The notes under the pieces are model-generated. The model was not told the origin of the DNA. It did not search any database and saw nothing but the letters and a program-made list of their open reading frames with translations. The position numbers and the translations under genes are program-made. 64,000 bases of DNA from Candidatus Hydrogenedentota bacterium (GTDB lineage Bacteria > Hydrogenedentota > Hydrogenedentia > Hydrogenedentales > JAGMZX01): contig JAKQEQ010000073.1 in NCBI GenBank assembly GCA_029556545.1, forward strand, positions 1-64,000, given 5' to 3'. Positions 34,570 through 44,170 of the stretch are shown here, in pieces (positions within the stretch are counted from its first letter, which is position 1; each line of letters starts with the position of its first letter).

Positions 34570-37500
34570 TCATTCCGTCGGCGCGGGGGTGAGGGTGATG
34601 CCATAACGCGGGCCGAATCGGGCACGGTCGCGGGCGGTGAGGCCGACGGTTATCGTTGTGGGGGCGTCCGGCGCGAGGGGCATCAATTCGCAATCCGCCA
34701 GTTCCGCCGCGGCGAATCGGTCCACGCTCTGCGGCAGCGGGATCTCGTAGTTCTCGGGGCCCTCGACCGTGATGAACACCGCGCCGTGTCCATCCGTCTC
34801 CCACTTGGCTTCGCCGAGGTTCGTAATAGTGAGCCGCGCCCGCACGGGCTCGCCCGGCTGCACAGCGACCTCATCTCCGCGCGACACGGCGCGCCAGACG
34901 CCCTTCGCGTCCAGCATCTCGACGCGGTCAAAGAAGCCGTCGAGATACTTGGGCGGATTCGCGCCGGTGTAGGGGACATTGCCCACGGCAATGAGCGGGC
35001 AGTCCGCCGAAGTAGCCCCTGTTCCCGCGGTTCTCAGCCCGGGACCTTCGCCCACGTCGATGAGCCGCCAGAACGTGTCTTTCACTTGTTCGTAAGCGCC
35101 GGCCACGCCCGCGGGATGGGCGTCGCGGTCGATCTCGATCCATTGCGTAATCGCGCGCGGCGGGGGGCCGTCGATGAAGCCGTTCGCATGTTCGCGGATC
35201 ACATTCGAGACGGGCCGGTCCGAGCCGTCGGGGTTAATGATCCCGTAGTCGCTGCGCTCGTTGGTGCGGTAGCCGCCGGGGTACCACCAGAAGTACACGC
35301 CATCCGCGCCGCTCTCGGTGAACATGCGGTACAGATGCGTGTAGTACTCCGCCTGAAACGCGAGCAGGTCCGGCGTATTGTCCATCACGCTTTCGGACCA
35401 GGCGTGGACGCCCGCCTCGGCCCAGAGCACGGGCAGGTGCGGCGCGGCCCAGCGCGCGTACTCGAACTGGAACCAGCCCGGCTTGACCTTCTCCCAGTCG
35501 CCGATGCGCCCGTAGGCCTCGGGTTCGAGTATATCGACCGCCGCCGCGAGGTACGGATAATCGTAGGGGATGCGCTCGCCCCAGAAGAAAGTCGGGTTGC
35601 CCGCCTCGGTCATGCGGAAGCTGACCAGGTGGACGGGGTCCACGCCGCGCACGAGCGTGCGCGCGCGGCTGTGGTATTCGTAGAGCAGCGTGTCGAGAAA
35701 ACGGCGGTACGCCGCCACCATGACGCGCCAGTCGCCGTCCTCGACGGTCATGTTGCCGAGCGGATTCGTGAGCAGCCCGGCCTCGTCGCGCGGCCCCTGG
35801 AAGCCCCAGTCGTTCTCCGCCGCTTCGATGTTCCCGTACCGCTCGACGACCCACTCGCGCCAGCGCGCGTCCCAACGCTTGCGCTCTTCGTGGTTGCCGA
35901 ACATGGGCTCCCACGCGAGGTCGAGCGCGAAGACGCAGTCGTGCTCGCGGATACGGTAGTACTCGATGAGTTCGCGCATCTTGTCCCACTCGAAATCGAG
36001 GGGTGTCCCCGGCCGCAGCGAGAGGTTGACCTTCAGGCCGAACGCCTCGCACTGGCGCAGCAGGTCGAGCAGGTTCTGCGCCCCGAGCGATTCGTGATAG
36101 ATGAACACGCTGACGGAATTCATGCCCAGATCGAGTATGTGGCGCAGGTCGCGGTCGATGATTTCGGGGTCGTAGGCACGCGCGCCGAGCCACTGCTCGA
36201 AGTAGGGACCGTCTTCGATGCCGATGCCCGACGAGGGCATGTAATTGACGCCGTGGGCACGCCAGCGCTTGCCTTTGAGCATGAAGTCGCCGTCTTGAAC
36301 GGTGATATAGGCGGGCTGCGGGTTTGGCCGCCAGACGTACACGTCGTGCTGGGTCTGATCGAGGATCGTGTCGCCGTCCGTGAGTTCGACGTAGGCCGTG
36401 AAGCCGCCCTCGGGCCACGCCGCGATTTGCGCGTCCTCCGCGACACGCACGGACGCGCCCGCGGGCACGGCAATCGCGAACTCGCGGAGGACGGTCTCGT
36501 CGCCCGTGTTGCGGTCCAGCAGGCGCACACGACCCGTGAGGCCATTGCGCGGTTCACTCGATGCGTTGAATACGCGCATGCCCAGCGTCAGCGGCTGTTC
36601 TTCAAAGTAGGTGTGGAAGTTCGCGCCGGCGTCCATGAGAAATACCCCGTCGCGCATACGCCGCAACAGTTCCGCGAGTCGATCGCGCACTTCGCGCGTC
36701 GCGTACCACTCGGGGTCGTCGATGGCGAACGACGCCCACACGCCGCCTTTGTACGGACCGTCGGCGTGGACCAGCAGCGTGGCCGGGTTGCCGCGCCACG
36801 CGCCCTCGGCGGTCCGCGTCTCGAGGAGCGGCGCCCAGCGCCACGCGCGCCCTTTGTCGAAACCGCCCGCCTTGGGTCTTGGGTGGCTTGCGAGCAGCCG
36901 CTCCGGCATGGGGAGGAGGCCCGTAGCCATGATTGCCTGATCCTTACGGACATACAGCGCCGCCGCATCCGCCGGAGCAAAGAACTTGTATCCCGGACAG
37001 AGCGTGTCGAGCGTAGGCAGCTTGACCGAGGTCAGCAGCTTGTCGTGAATCGGCGTGCGCGCGGCCGTACCGAACGGACCGAGCCAGTATTCGTGTCGCT
37101 CACCCCGGAGGCGCGTGTGCGAGTGCGCGAGGCCGATGCTCATCGAGGCGGCATTCGCCGGATCGAGTTTCGTTCCGGTGCGAGCGGGCGCGCTTTCCCA
37201 GAAACGGAAGTCCTCGGGCGCGAGCACGTACTGCCGCCACGCCTCCGTTAGCGAGACCGTCGCAATCCAGCGGGAGCCATCCTTCTCGGCCCATTCGACG
37301 GCAAGTTCCGTGGTGTCCGGTCCGCCTTTCGCCCAGAACACGGTCAGCGTGTGTCCTTCGGGAAACGGTGTATCGAGGGGCGGCGAGGCGAAGGTGTCCC
37401 AGTTGGTCAGCTTGTCGATGACGACGTGGATCGCGCGATCGAACGCGGCGTCTTCGACCGGCGCGACGACGTGGGTGGTTGTCGTGCTCATGTCGTTCGA

Positions 37501-37989
37501 GGTGCGTCGCCAGCCTTGAAGCGACGCGCAATCAAACAGTACGTGTTCCAGCAGGTCTTCCGCGTGCCTTTGGGCGTAGGTCTCCCGGTCTACCCACGCG
37601 CCCCGATCCTCGAGCAGGAGACGTTGCCACAACGGCGCGCTCAGCGCGAGAATATCGCCGCCGCGCTTCAAATACGCCGTGACGGTCTCGACGGACATGG
37701 CGGGCAAGGACGCCGCATCCGGCAGGACGAGCAAGTCCGCATCCTCTCCCAGCGCCGTTTCGTCGCACAGAACGGCGAAATCCACGAGGCGCACAGCGTA
37801 ACCCGCTTCTTCGAGCGCCTGCCGGAGGGAGGCAACGAGCGTTTCCGGCGCGGCCATAGCGGGGTCATGCACGATGACGGCGCGCGACGGCGATGCGGCG
37901 GTTTGCGATGCGAGACTCGCCGCAAGGACGAGTATCGCGAACAGCGTCGCGGCTGACTTTGACAATCTTGTTTGAGCCGCTGTAATCAT
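34570..37989 (-). CDS. Large secreted glycoside-hydrolase-like protein (TIM barrel)
   Basis: 1139 residues with a signal peptide (ATLFAILVLAASLASQTAA). Residues about 36-130 form a glutamine-amidotransferase-like domain (VIVHDPAMAAPETLVASLRQALEEAG; LLVLPDAASLP). A beta-sandwich follows (about 140-280). The central TIM barrel is cellulase/GH5-GH42-like: KRWRAHGVNYMPSSG, LDLGMNSVSVFIYHESL, LDLAWEPMFGNHEERKRWD (candidate acid/base Glu), VLWAEAGVHAWSES (candidate nucleophile Glu) and GVYFWWYPGGYR. C-terminal beta domain with an Asn-Leu-Gly ITNLGEAKW motif. Substrate unknown. Codon use matches the host, unlike the island to its left. Confidence 0.8.
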   Translation of the reverse strand: MITAAQTRLSKSAATLFAILVLAASLASQTAASPSRAVIVHDPAMAAPETLVASLRQALEEAGYAVRLVDFAVLCDETALGEDADLLVLPDAASLPAMSVETVTAYLKRGGDILALSAPLWQRLLLEDRGAWVDRETYAQRHAEDLLEHVLFDCASLQGWRRTSNDMSTTTTHVVAPVEDAAFDRAIHVVIDKLTNWDTFASPPLDTPFPEGHTLTVFWAKGGPDTTELAVEWAEKDGSRWIATVSLTEAWRQYVLAPEDFRFWESAPARTGTKLDPANAASMSIGLAHSHTRLRGERHEYWLGPFGTAARTPIHDKLLTSVKLPTLDTLCPGYKFFAPADAAALYVRKDQAIMATGLLPMPERLLASHPRPKAGGFDKGRAWRWAPLLETRTAEGAWRGNPATLLVHADGPYKGGVWASFAIDDPEWYATREVRDRLAELLRRMRDGVFLMDAGANFHTYFEEQPLTLGMRVFNASSEPRNGLTGRVRLLDRNTGDETVLREFAIAVPAGASVRVAEDAQIAAWPEGGFTAYVELTDGDTILDQTQHDVYVWRPNPQPAYITVQDGDFMLKGKRWRAHGVNYMPSSGIGIEDGPYFEQWLGARAYDPEIIDRDLRHILDLGMNSVSVFIYHESLGAQNLLDLLRQCEAFGLKVNLSLRPGTPLDFEWDKMRELIEYYRIREHDCVFALDLAWEPMFGNHEERKRWDARWREWVVERYGNIEAAENDWGFQGPRDEAGLLTNPLGNMTVEDGDWRVMVAAYRRFLDTLLYEYHSRARTLVRGVDPVHLVSFRMTEAGNPTFFWGERIPYDYPYLAAAVDILEPEAYGRIGDWEKVKPGWFQFEYARWAAPHLPVLWAEAGVHAWSESVMDNTPDLLAFQAEYYTHLYRMFTESGADGVYFWWYPGGYRTNERSDYGIINPDGSDRPVSNVIREHANGFIDGPPPRAITQWIEIDRDAHPAGVAGAYEQVKDTFWRLIDVGEGPGLRTAGTGATSADCPLIAVGNVPYTGANPPKYLDGFFDRVEMLDAKGVWRAVSRGDEVAVQPGEPVRARLTITNLGEAKWETDGHGAVFITVEGPENYEIPLPQSVDRFAAAELADCELMPLAPDAPTTITVGLTARDRARFGPRYGITLTPAPTE

Positions 37990-38136
37990 CGGAACACCTC
38001 CCCGCGTTTACGGAAGCCGCGCGGGCCTCCGCCGCAAACATGACGACGAGTTCTCAGCCCTATGGTAGTTTTCACGGAGCAACCGGCTCAAGCAATGCCG
38101 GGAGAGCGTGCTCGGGCAAGGCCCATTCTTCACGTA

Positions 38137-38222
38137 TTCTGGATTCCCGCTTGCGCGGGAATGACGGTGGGGAAGAGCGCGGCCTGCTACGTCGTCATTC
38201 CCGCGCAAGCGGGAATCCAGAA
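38137..38222. repeat. REP-type element with a perfect 30-bp inverted repeat
   Basis: TTCTGGATTCCCGCTTGCGC at 38137 continues to 38166, and its exact reverse complement occupies 38193-38222; each arm also contains an internal CCCGC...GCGGG hairpin. This is the form of intergenic REP/BIME elements mobilised by RAYT transposases in many bacteria. No RAYT gene is in the window. The rest of 37990-38319 holds no gene. Confidence 0.85.
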
Positions 38223-38319
38223 CTATCTCGAAGAGGCGGCGTTCCGCCGAAGAGGAGCAAGACCATCGCGTCCATTGCGTCCATACGGTCCACCGCGCAC
38301 GACGCCGCTCGCGCGATCC

Positions 38320-38859
38320 TCAGGACGCCGCGCTAACGGCCTCTTCGAGTTGCTCCCTAGTGACAACTCCTTCCCAGGTCTTGACGAGTCCGCCGGCGGA
38401 GTCGTAGAGCAGGGTCGTGGGCAGCACACCGCTGATTTCGGTGCGGAGCGCCTTGTCCATGTCCGATAGGTCGCTTGCGGCGTCGAGTACCAGGACGGGA
38501 AAGGGGAGCGCGTGCTTCTCGTGGAACGGTCGCACGGCGTCGTCGAGTTTCTCCGGGTCATCCAGCGAGACGCTCAGGAACTCGACGCGCGCGGAGTCGC
38601 GATTGCGGTAGAAGTCGGCGAGGTCGGGCATTTCCGCGACACACGGCGGGCACCACGTCGCCCAGAGATTGACGACGAGCGCTTTTCCTTTTGCCGCCGC
38701 TACGAGCGCCGCGACGCGGTCCGCCGAGGCGATCTCGACGCCCTCGGGCGGCGCGGGGACCGGTTGCGCGCATTGAGGCAATGCGGCGAGAATCAGAAAA
38801 CACGCGGCGGATCGAGTCACCCCAAGCCGCCGCGCTTCAGTCGGGATTCTCCGGCGCAT
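38320..38859 (-). CDS. TlpA-family thioredoxin-like lipoprotein
   Basis: 179 residues. A lipoprotein-type signal (ACFLILAALPQCA) places it outside the cytoplasmic membrane. Thioredoxin fold with NLWATWCPPCVAEMPDL (CPPC active site), LSVSLDDPEKLDDA and a cis-Pro loop GVLPTTLLYD. Probably reduces disulfides in exported proteins such as cytochrome c apoproteins. Three bases separate it from the redoxin gene upstream; all three redoxins form one operon. Confidence 0.88.
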   Translation of the reverse strand: MRRRIPTEARRLGVTRSAACFLILAALPQCAQPVPAPPEGVEIASADRVAALVAAAKGKALVVNLWATWCPPCVAEMPDLADFYRNRDSARVEFLSVSLDDPEKLDDAVRPFHEKHALPFPVLVLDAASDLSDMDKALRTEISGVLPTTLLYDSAGGLVKTWEGVVTREQLEEAVSAAS

Positions 38860-38862
38860 CCG

Positions 38863-39486
38863 TTAACTCGCGCGCTTGATGGTGCAACCCCATTGCTTGA
38901 CCTCGGCGGGGTCGGGAGCTTTGCCCTCGAGCAGGGCCTCGATAGCGTTCGCGAGCAACGGCGTTTCGCCCGGATCATCGGTGCCGCGCCGGTCGTCGAA
39001 CGCGCCGTGATAGGCCAGTTTTCCTTCCTTGTCCAGAAGGAAGACCTCGGGCGTCTGCTTCGCGCCCACGGCGTCCGCGTACTGGTTCTTCGGGTCCTTC
39101 AGGATCGGGAACGGGAGTTCCTTATCATCCTGATACTTCTTGATTTGCTCGGGCGTCGTGTCCTTGTGCGAGTCGATGGACAGGATGACTACGCCCTTCT
39201 CCGCGTACTTGCGAGCGATGTCCGCCAGATGCGGATCGGCCCCGCGCGAGTAGGGGCACTCCTGCGACGTGAACACGAGCGCGACGATCGCGCCCTTGTG
39301 GGATGAAAGGGAGTGGTCCTTGCCCGTCACGTCCGTCAACGTGAAGTCGGGCGCCGCCGCGCCAATCGCGAGTCGCTCTTTCGCGCCCTGCGAATTCGCC
39401 GCGCCGCACCCCGACAAGGCCGCCGCCGCAAGCAATGCGCCGGCGAATACGACCATTCCCACAGTGCTTTTCGAATACTTCCGCAT
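38863..39486 (-). CDS. AhpC/TSA-type redoxin lipoprotein with terminal GCTIKR cysteine
   Basis: 207 residues; lipobox AAALSGC. Peroxiredoxin/thioredoxin-like core: GAAAPDFTLTDVTGKDHSL, FTSQECPYSRGADPHL (single cysteine, CPxS) and TPEVFLLDKEGKLAYHGAFDDRRG. The C-terminus KQWGCTIKR provides a second, probably resolving, cysteine. Close paralogue of the next gene upstream. Lacks a CxxC motif, so thiol-peroxidase or sulfur-handling activity is more likely than disulfide exchange. Confidence 0.85.
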   Translation of the reverse strand: MRKYSKSTVGMVVFAGALLAAAALSGCGAANSQGAKERLAIGAAAPDFTLTDVTGKDHSLSSHKGAIVALVFTSQECPYSRGADPHLADIARKYAEKGVVILSIDSHKDTTPEQIKKYQDDKELPFPILKDPKNQYADAVGAKQTPEVFLLDKEGKLAYHGAFDDRRGTDDPGETPLLANAIEALLEGKAPDPAEVKQWGCTIKRAS

Positions 39487-39513
39487 GGTCTACAGCCTCC
39501 TTTTCCGCGCGCT

Positions 39514-40131
39514 TCATTCCGCACGCTTGATCGTGCATCCCCAGGACCGGGTTTCCGCCACGGGGATGCTCTTCCCTTCCAATAACGCCGCAAGTGCGTC
39601 CGCGGTGTACGTCTTGCCGCCGGGCGCATCGGTTCCGCGCCGGTTATCGAACGCGCCGTGGTAAACGAGCGCGCCTTCCCGGTCGACGAGGAACACCTCC
39701 GGCGTGCGCTTCGCGCCGACAAGGTCCGCGTAGCGGTTGCCTTCGTCCTTTACCGTGGCAAACGGGAGCCGCGCCGCATTGGCGTACGCGGCAATCTCTT
39801 CGGGCGATGTGTCGTAGTGCGAGTCAATAGCGAGAAAGACGACGTCCCGATCGCTGTACTCCTCGGCAAGGGCGGCAATTTGCGGGTCCGCGCCCTTGGA
39901 CCAAGGGCACTTGAACGAGGCGAACACCAGCACGACCGTCTTCCCGCGATACTGCGACAACGTATGCTCGACTCCCTCGATGTCGCGTAGCGTGAAATCG
40001 GGCATAGGCGCGCCAATCGCCACCGCCGCCGCCGGCTTGTCGAAGGCCCCGAGTTGCCACCCCGCGGCAACAAGCACCGCGCCCAGAATCACCACAAGCG
40101 CAATGATCACTAGCACCATAATCTTTTTCAT
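39514..40131 (-). CDS. Membrane-anchored AhpC/TSA-type redoxin, paralogue of its neighbour
   Basis: 205 residues from the ATG at 40131 (after GGGGCGG). An uncleaved anchor (KIMVLVIIALVVILGAVLVAAG) replaces the lipobox of its paralogue. Same core: PMPDFTLRDIEGVEHTLSQY, FASFKCPWSKGADPQI (CPxS), TPEVFLVDREGALVYHGAFDNRRGTD and the RSWGCTIKR end. First gene of the redoxin operon. Confidence 0.85.
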   Translation of the reverse strand: MKKIMVLVIIALVVILGAVLVAAGWQLGAFDKPAAAVAIGAPMPDFTLRDIEGVEHTLSQYRGKTVVLVFASFKCPWSKGADPQIAALAEEYSDRDVVFLAIDSHYDTSPEEIAAYANAARLPFATVKDEGNRYADLVGAKRTPEVFLVDREGALVYHGAFDNRRGTDAPGGKTYTADALAALLEGKSIPVAETRSWGCTIKRAE

Positions 40132-40315
40132 GTGACCGCCCCGCTTTCTGAAACGCTTCTCCGCTTCTCCTGCCGTTTGGAGTAACAACCCGCGCCGCAG
40201 GCGCATTCCGCTCCCGCGTCGCGCGGGATTGCCCGCCCGGCAATCCCTTATGGTATCATGCCGCGACACAAAAAGCCCACGATTTCAACCTGGAAAACAG
40301 CCTGCGGAGCGCGCC

Positions 40316-41983
40316 ATGAAGCAACCGGTTCTCTTCAGTTCCGTCGTGATCTGTATGACGCTCGGGGGACTCGCCTGCGGTCCCGCCACACAGCCGCCGA
40401 GCGATACCCGAGGCGCGGGTGATACCCTCGAGTCTTTCGGAACAGAGGTTCCTGCCGAGGATGGCGATTGGCTCTTGGTCCGCATGGGGGCTGAACCGCC
40501 GCACCTGAACCCGATCACGAGTTCGGACGCCTACGCCTCGCAGATCAACGCTCACGTCTTCGACACGCTGCTCGACCGCGACCCCGTCACCATCGAGTCG
40601 ATCCCCTGGCTCGCGGCGTCGTGGGACATCTCCGAGAATAAGCTCGAATACACGTTCCATCTCCGGCACGGCGTCGTGTTTTCCGACGGAACACCGCTCA
40701 CCGCCGAGGATGTGAAGTTCAGTTTCGACAAGATGATGCACCCCGCGGTGGATGCGCCCCACCTGCGAAGTTACTATGTGGACGTCACGAACTGCGAGGT
40801 GCTGGACGAGCACACGGTGCGCTTCACCTGTTCGAAGCCGTACTACCGGCATCTGGTCATGCTCGGCGACATTTCGGTGCTGCCCCGCCACGTCTACGCC
40901 GAGGGCGAATTCAACACCCATCCGAACAATCGCAAGCCTATCGGTTCCGGGGCCTATGTGCTCGAACGGTGGGAGACGGGCCGCGAGATTGTGCTGGCCC
41001 GGAACGCGCGTTACTGGGGCCGGGACGGCGGCAAATGGCCGCATTTTGATAAAAAGATATATAAACTGATAACAGATGAGAACGCGGCTTTCCAGGTGCT
41101 CGAACGGGGCGACCTCGACGCCATGGACCTTCGCGCCGAGGATTGGGTGCGGCGGGCGACCCGCCCGACGTTCGAGCAGCGGTTCAACAAGTTCGCCTAC
41201 TACGCACCGCAGTACACGTATATCGGCTGGAACCTACGCAAACCGCCATTTTCCGACAAGAAGGTCCGTCGCGCCATGACCATGCTCCTGGACCGCGAGA
41301 CGATACGCGAGACCATCTACTACGGGCTGGCCCAGACGGTGGCGGGCAACTTCATGATCGGCACCCCCGAGTGCAACGCCGAAATCACGCCGTGGCCCTT
41401 CGATCCGGCCCAGGCCGCCGCGTTGCTTCGGGAGGCGGGTTGGACGGACTCGGACGGGGACGGTCATCTTGACAAGGACGGGACGCAGTTTGAGTTCGAG
41501 ATGATGATCATCAACAGCAGCCCGGTCGCGGAGAAGATATGCACGATATACCAGGAGGAGTTGGCCCGGGTCGGGATCAAGATGACGATACGCATGCTGG
41601 ATTGGGCCGGGATGCTCGAGCGGACGGACAAGCGGCAATTCGACGCGATGATGATGGGCTGGCAGATGCCGCCGGACCCGGACCCGTACCAGGTGTGGCA
41701 TTCGTCGCAGGCGGAGGCGGGATCGAACTACGTGGGCTTCGTCAACGCGGAGGCGGACCGTCTGATCGAGGAGGCGCGGGTGAGCTTTGACCGAGAGGAA
41801 CGCATCCGCCTTTACCATCGCTTCAGCAAGATTCTGCATGACGAGCAACCATATACATTTACGTTTTGCAGAAAATCCCTGCTGGCGGTGGACAGGCGGG
41901 TGCATGGCATCCGGATTTATCCCTTCGGGCCCGACCCGCGCGAGTGGTTCGTGCCGAAGGCCACGCAACGGTATGGGAAGTGA
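40316..41983 (+). CDS. Peptide ABC transporter substrate-binding lipoprotein (SBP family 5)
   Basis: 555 residues, ATG at 40316 after GGAG. Lipoprotein signal ending LGGLACG. Family-5 signatures: GAEPPHLNPITSSDAYASQ, VVFSDGTPLTAEDVKFSFDKM, GSGAYVLERWETGREIVLARN and VRRAMTMLLDRETI. Binds oligopeptides or related solutes outside the membrane and passes them to the DppB-like permease whose gene follows 34 bases later. Confidence 0.92.
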   Translation: MKQPVLFSSVVICMTLGGLACGPATQPPSDTRGAGDTLESFGTEVPAEDGDWLLVRMGAEPPHLNPITSSDAYASQINAHVFDTLLDRDPVTIESIPWLAASWDISENKLEYTFHLRHGVVFSDGTPLTAEDVKFSFDKMMHPAVDAPHLRSYYVDVTNCEVLDEHTVRFTCSKPYYRHLVMLGDISVLPRHVYAEGEFNTHPNNRKPIGSGAYVLERWETGREIVLARNARYWGRDGGKWPHFDKKIYKLITDENAAFQVLERGDLDAMDLRAEDWVRRATRPTFEQRFNKFAYYAPQYTYIGWNLRKPPFSDKKVRRAMTMLLDRETIRETIYYGLAQTVAGNFMIGTPECNAEITPWPFDPAQAAALLREAGWTDSDGDGHLDKDGTQFEFEMMIINSSPVAEKICTIYQEELARVGIKMTIRMLDWAGMLERTDKRQFDAMMMGWQMPPDPDPYQVWHSSQAEAGSNYVGFVNAEADRLIEEARVSFDREERIRLYHRFSKILHDEQPYTFTFCRKSLLAVDRRVHGIRIYPFGPDPREWFVPKATQRYGK

Positions 41984-42017
41984 GAGGACATGGCGCGCGG
42001 GACGGGAGGCTGACGCG

Positions 42018-43013
42018 ATGAAGGCGTATCTCCTTCGGCGATTCCTGCTTATCGTGCCGACCTTCATCGGCATCAGCCTGATTACGTTCGCGATTATCCA
42101 ACTCGCGCCGGGCAGCCCGATCTATTTCAAGTTGCGCGGCGTCGAGGGGAGCCTGCGGGCGGAGCGGGACACCCAAGAGGTGATCGAGCAGACGAAGGCG
42201 CTCTACGGTCTCGATAAGCCCCTGCCGGTGCAATATGTGCGCTGGCTCGGGCGGCTGGTCACGCTGGATTTCGGGAATAGCCTCAAGGATCAGCGTCCTG
42301 TACTGGACAAGATCCGCGACGCCCTGCCGATCACGCTGCAATTGAACATTCTGTCCATCTTCCTTATCTACTTGATCTCGATCCCCATCGGCGTGTATTC
42401 CGCGACGCATCAGGGAACCGCGACCGATTCGGGCCTGACGCTCGGCCTCTTCATCCTCTACAGCCTGCCCACGTTCTGGGTGGCGATGCTGTTGATCATG
42501 TTTCTGGGCGGCGGGCAGTGGCTGAATTGGTTCCCGGTTCACGGTCTGAACTCGACGGGCGCGGACGCCTGGCCGTGGGGGCGGTGGTTTATCGACCGGC
42601 TGTGGCACATGGCCCTGCCGGTGTTCTGCATGACCTACGGCGGGTTTGCCGGACTGTCGCGCTACATGCGGGCTGGCATGCTCGATACGGTCCGCCAGGA
42701 CTATATCCGGACGGCGCGCGCCTACGGGTTCTCCGAGCGGGTCGTCATCTACAAGTACGCGATGCGCAATTCGCTGATCCCGATTATCACACTTCTGGGC
42801 GGGCTACTCCCGGCCATGATCGGCGGGAGCGTGATCATCGAGAGCATCTTTTCGATTCCGGGGATGGGCTGGCTCGGCTTCGACGCGGTGCTCTCGCGCG
42901 ATTACCCGCTCATCATGGGGATTTTCGCCATTTCCGCCCTGTTGACGCTGGCCGGTCTTATTCTCAGCGATATCTTGTACGCGCTCGTGGACCCACGCAT
43001 CCGCCTCGAGTAG
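42018..43013 (+). CDS. DppB/OppB-like ABC transporter permease
   Basis: 331 residues, ATG at 42018 after GGGAGG. Inner-membrane permease: MKAYLLRRFLLIVPTFIGIS start, PLPVQYVRWLGRLVTLDFGNS, and the EAA loop (YMRAGMLDTVRQDYIRTARAYGFSE) that contacts the ATPase. Normally followed by dppC and dppD/F; here the next gene runs in the opposite direction, so the second permease and ATPases must be elsewhere or lost. Confidence 0.92.
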   Translation: MKAYLLRRFLLIVPTFIGISLITFAIIQLAPGSPIYFKLRGVEGSLRAERDTQEVIEQTKALYGLDKPLPVQYVRWLGRLVTLDFGNSLKDQRPVLDKIRDALPITLQLNILSIFLIYLISIPIGVYSATHQGTATDSGLTLGLFILYSLPTFWVAMLLIMFLGGGQWLNWFPVHGLNSTGADAWPWGRWFIDRLWHMALPVFCMTYGGFAGLSRYMRAGMLDTVRQDYIRTARAYGFSERVVIYKYAMRNSLIPIITLLGGLLPAMIGGSVIIESIFSIPGMGWLGFDAVLSRDYPLIMGIFAISALLTLAGLILSDILYALVDPRIRLE

Positions 43014-43042
43014 CCGACGGACGCGAGAGCGGGGGAGAGGCA

Positions 43043-44170
43043 TCAGAACCAGACGGCGCGCGGCGCACCGGAACCGTTGCTCGTCTGCGGCGGCACGGGC
43101 TCCCAAACCCCGGGCAGGGCAGTCCGGCAATCGGGACAGTGCGCGCCGTCCATGCAATTCTGAACGACAAAGAAGCCGTGCCGCTCGATAAGCGTCGTGC
43201 CGCATTGGGGACAGCAGGTGTTTTCCCGTTCGCCCACCTGTCCCGGCAGATTGCCGGGGTAGACAAAGCGCAACCCCGCCGCCCTGCCGGCGCGCCACGC
43301 GCGGTCCAGGTCCTGCGCGGAGGTGCGGCGCGGTCCCGTCATCTTGTAGTCGGGGTGGAACGCGGTGATATGCCAGGGGATATCGGGCGATACGCCCGCG
43401 ATGAATTCGGCGATCCTGCGGATTTCGTCGTCGCTGTCGTTGAAGCCGGGGACGATGAGTGTGACGATCTCGACCCAGAAATCCATGGCCTTGAGGCGCT
43501 CGATGGTTTCGAGCACGTTGGCGAGCGTGCAACCGAGTTGGCGATAGTTGCGGTCGCTAAATGACTTCAGATCGACCTTGTATAGCGTGACGAAGGGCCG
43601 CAGGAACTCGATGACCTCGGGCGTCGCGTTGCCGTTGCTGACGAAGCCGCACACAAGCCCCCGCTCGCGGGCCCGCTCGAACACCGCGGCGGCCCAGTCC
43701 GCCGTGATGAGCGGTTCGTTGTAGGTGCTGACGACGACGGGGACGCTGTGGCGGAGGGCGAGGTCCACCAGTTCGCCCGCGCCGCAGAAATGCGGCATGG
43801 CCACCGCTTCATCGTCACGCAGCACCTGACTGCTGACCCAGTTCTGGCAATAGGCGCAGTGGAGGTCGCAGCCGAGCATGCCGAAGGAGAGCGCGTCACG
43901 GCCGGGAAATGCATGATAGAACGGCTTCTTTTCGATGGGATCGATTTGCAGCCCCGCGACGTAGCCGCCCGGCGCGCGCAACGCGCCGTCGCGGACGAAG
44001 CGCACGCGGCATACCCCGGCGCGGCCCTCGCGGATGAGGCAGCGGTGGCCGCAGGCCAGACAACGCACCGCGCGCCCGCCGCGGCCGTCCACTTCCTCGC
44101 GCGCGAGTTCGGGCGCGGCGGGGATCGTGTTATCCTCAAGCAACTCCCTGAGCCGGATCGTCTTACTCAT
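43043..44170 (-). CDS. amrS: AmmeMemoRadiSam-system radical SAM protein AmrS
   Basis: 375 residues from the ATG at 44170. N-terminal Cys-rich segment (VRCLACGHRCLIREGRAGVC), radical SAM motif CDLHCAYCQNW, then PVVVSTYNEPLITADWA, VSNGNATPEVIEFL and YKVDLKSFSDRNYR as in all AmrS proteins. A C-terminal zinc-ribbon-like part (CCPQCGTTLIERHGF; HCPDCRTALPGVW) is typical of one subgroup. Works with AMMECR1 and Memo homologues in an uncharacterised radical reaction; neither partner is in the window. Confidence 0.9.
   Translation of the reverse strand: MSKTIRLRELLEDNTIPAAPELAREEVDGRGGRAVRCLACGHRCLIREGRAGVCRVRFVRDGALRAPGGYVAGLQIDPIEKKPFYHAFPGRDALSFGMLGCDLHCAYCQNWVSSQVLRDDEAVAMPHFCGAGELVDLALRHSVPVVVSTYNEPLITADWAAAVFERARERGLVCGFVSNGNATPEVIEFLRPFVTLYKVDLKSFSDRNYRQLGCTLANVLETIERLKAMDFWVEIVTLIVPGFNDSDDEIRRIAEFIAGVSPDIPWHITAFHPDYKMTGPRRTSAQDLDRAWRAGRAAGLRFVYPGNLPGQVGERENTCCPQCGTTLIERHGFFVVQNCMDGAHCPDCRTALPGVWEPVPPQTSNGSGAPRAVWF

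Noticed and set aside
41787-42017. Upstream extension of the DppB-like permease by 77 codons
   Set aside because: It overlaps the end of the binding-protein gene in another frame; the ATG at 42018 has GGGAGG and begins with the family's standard first helix.
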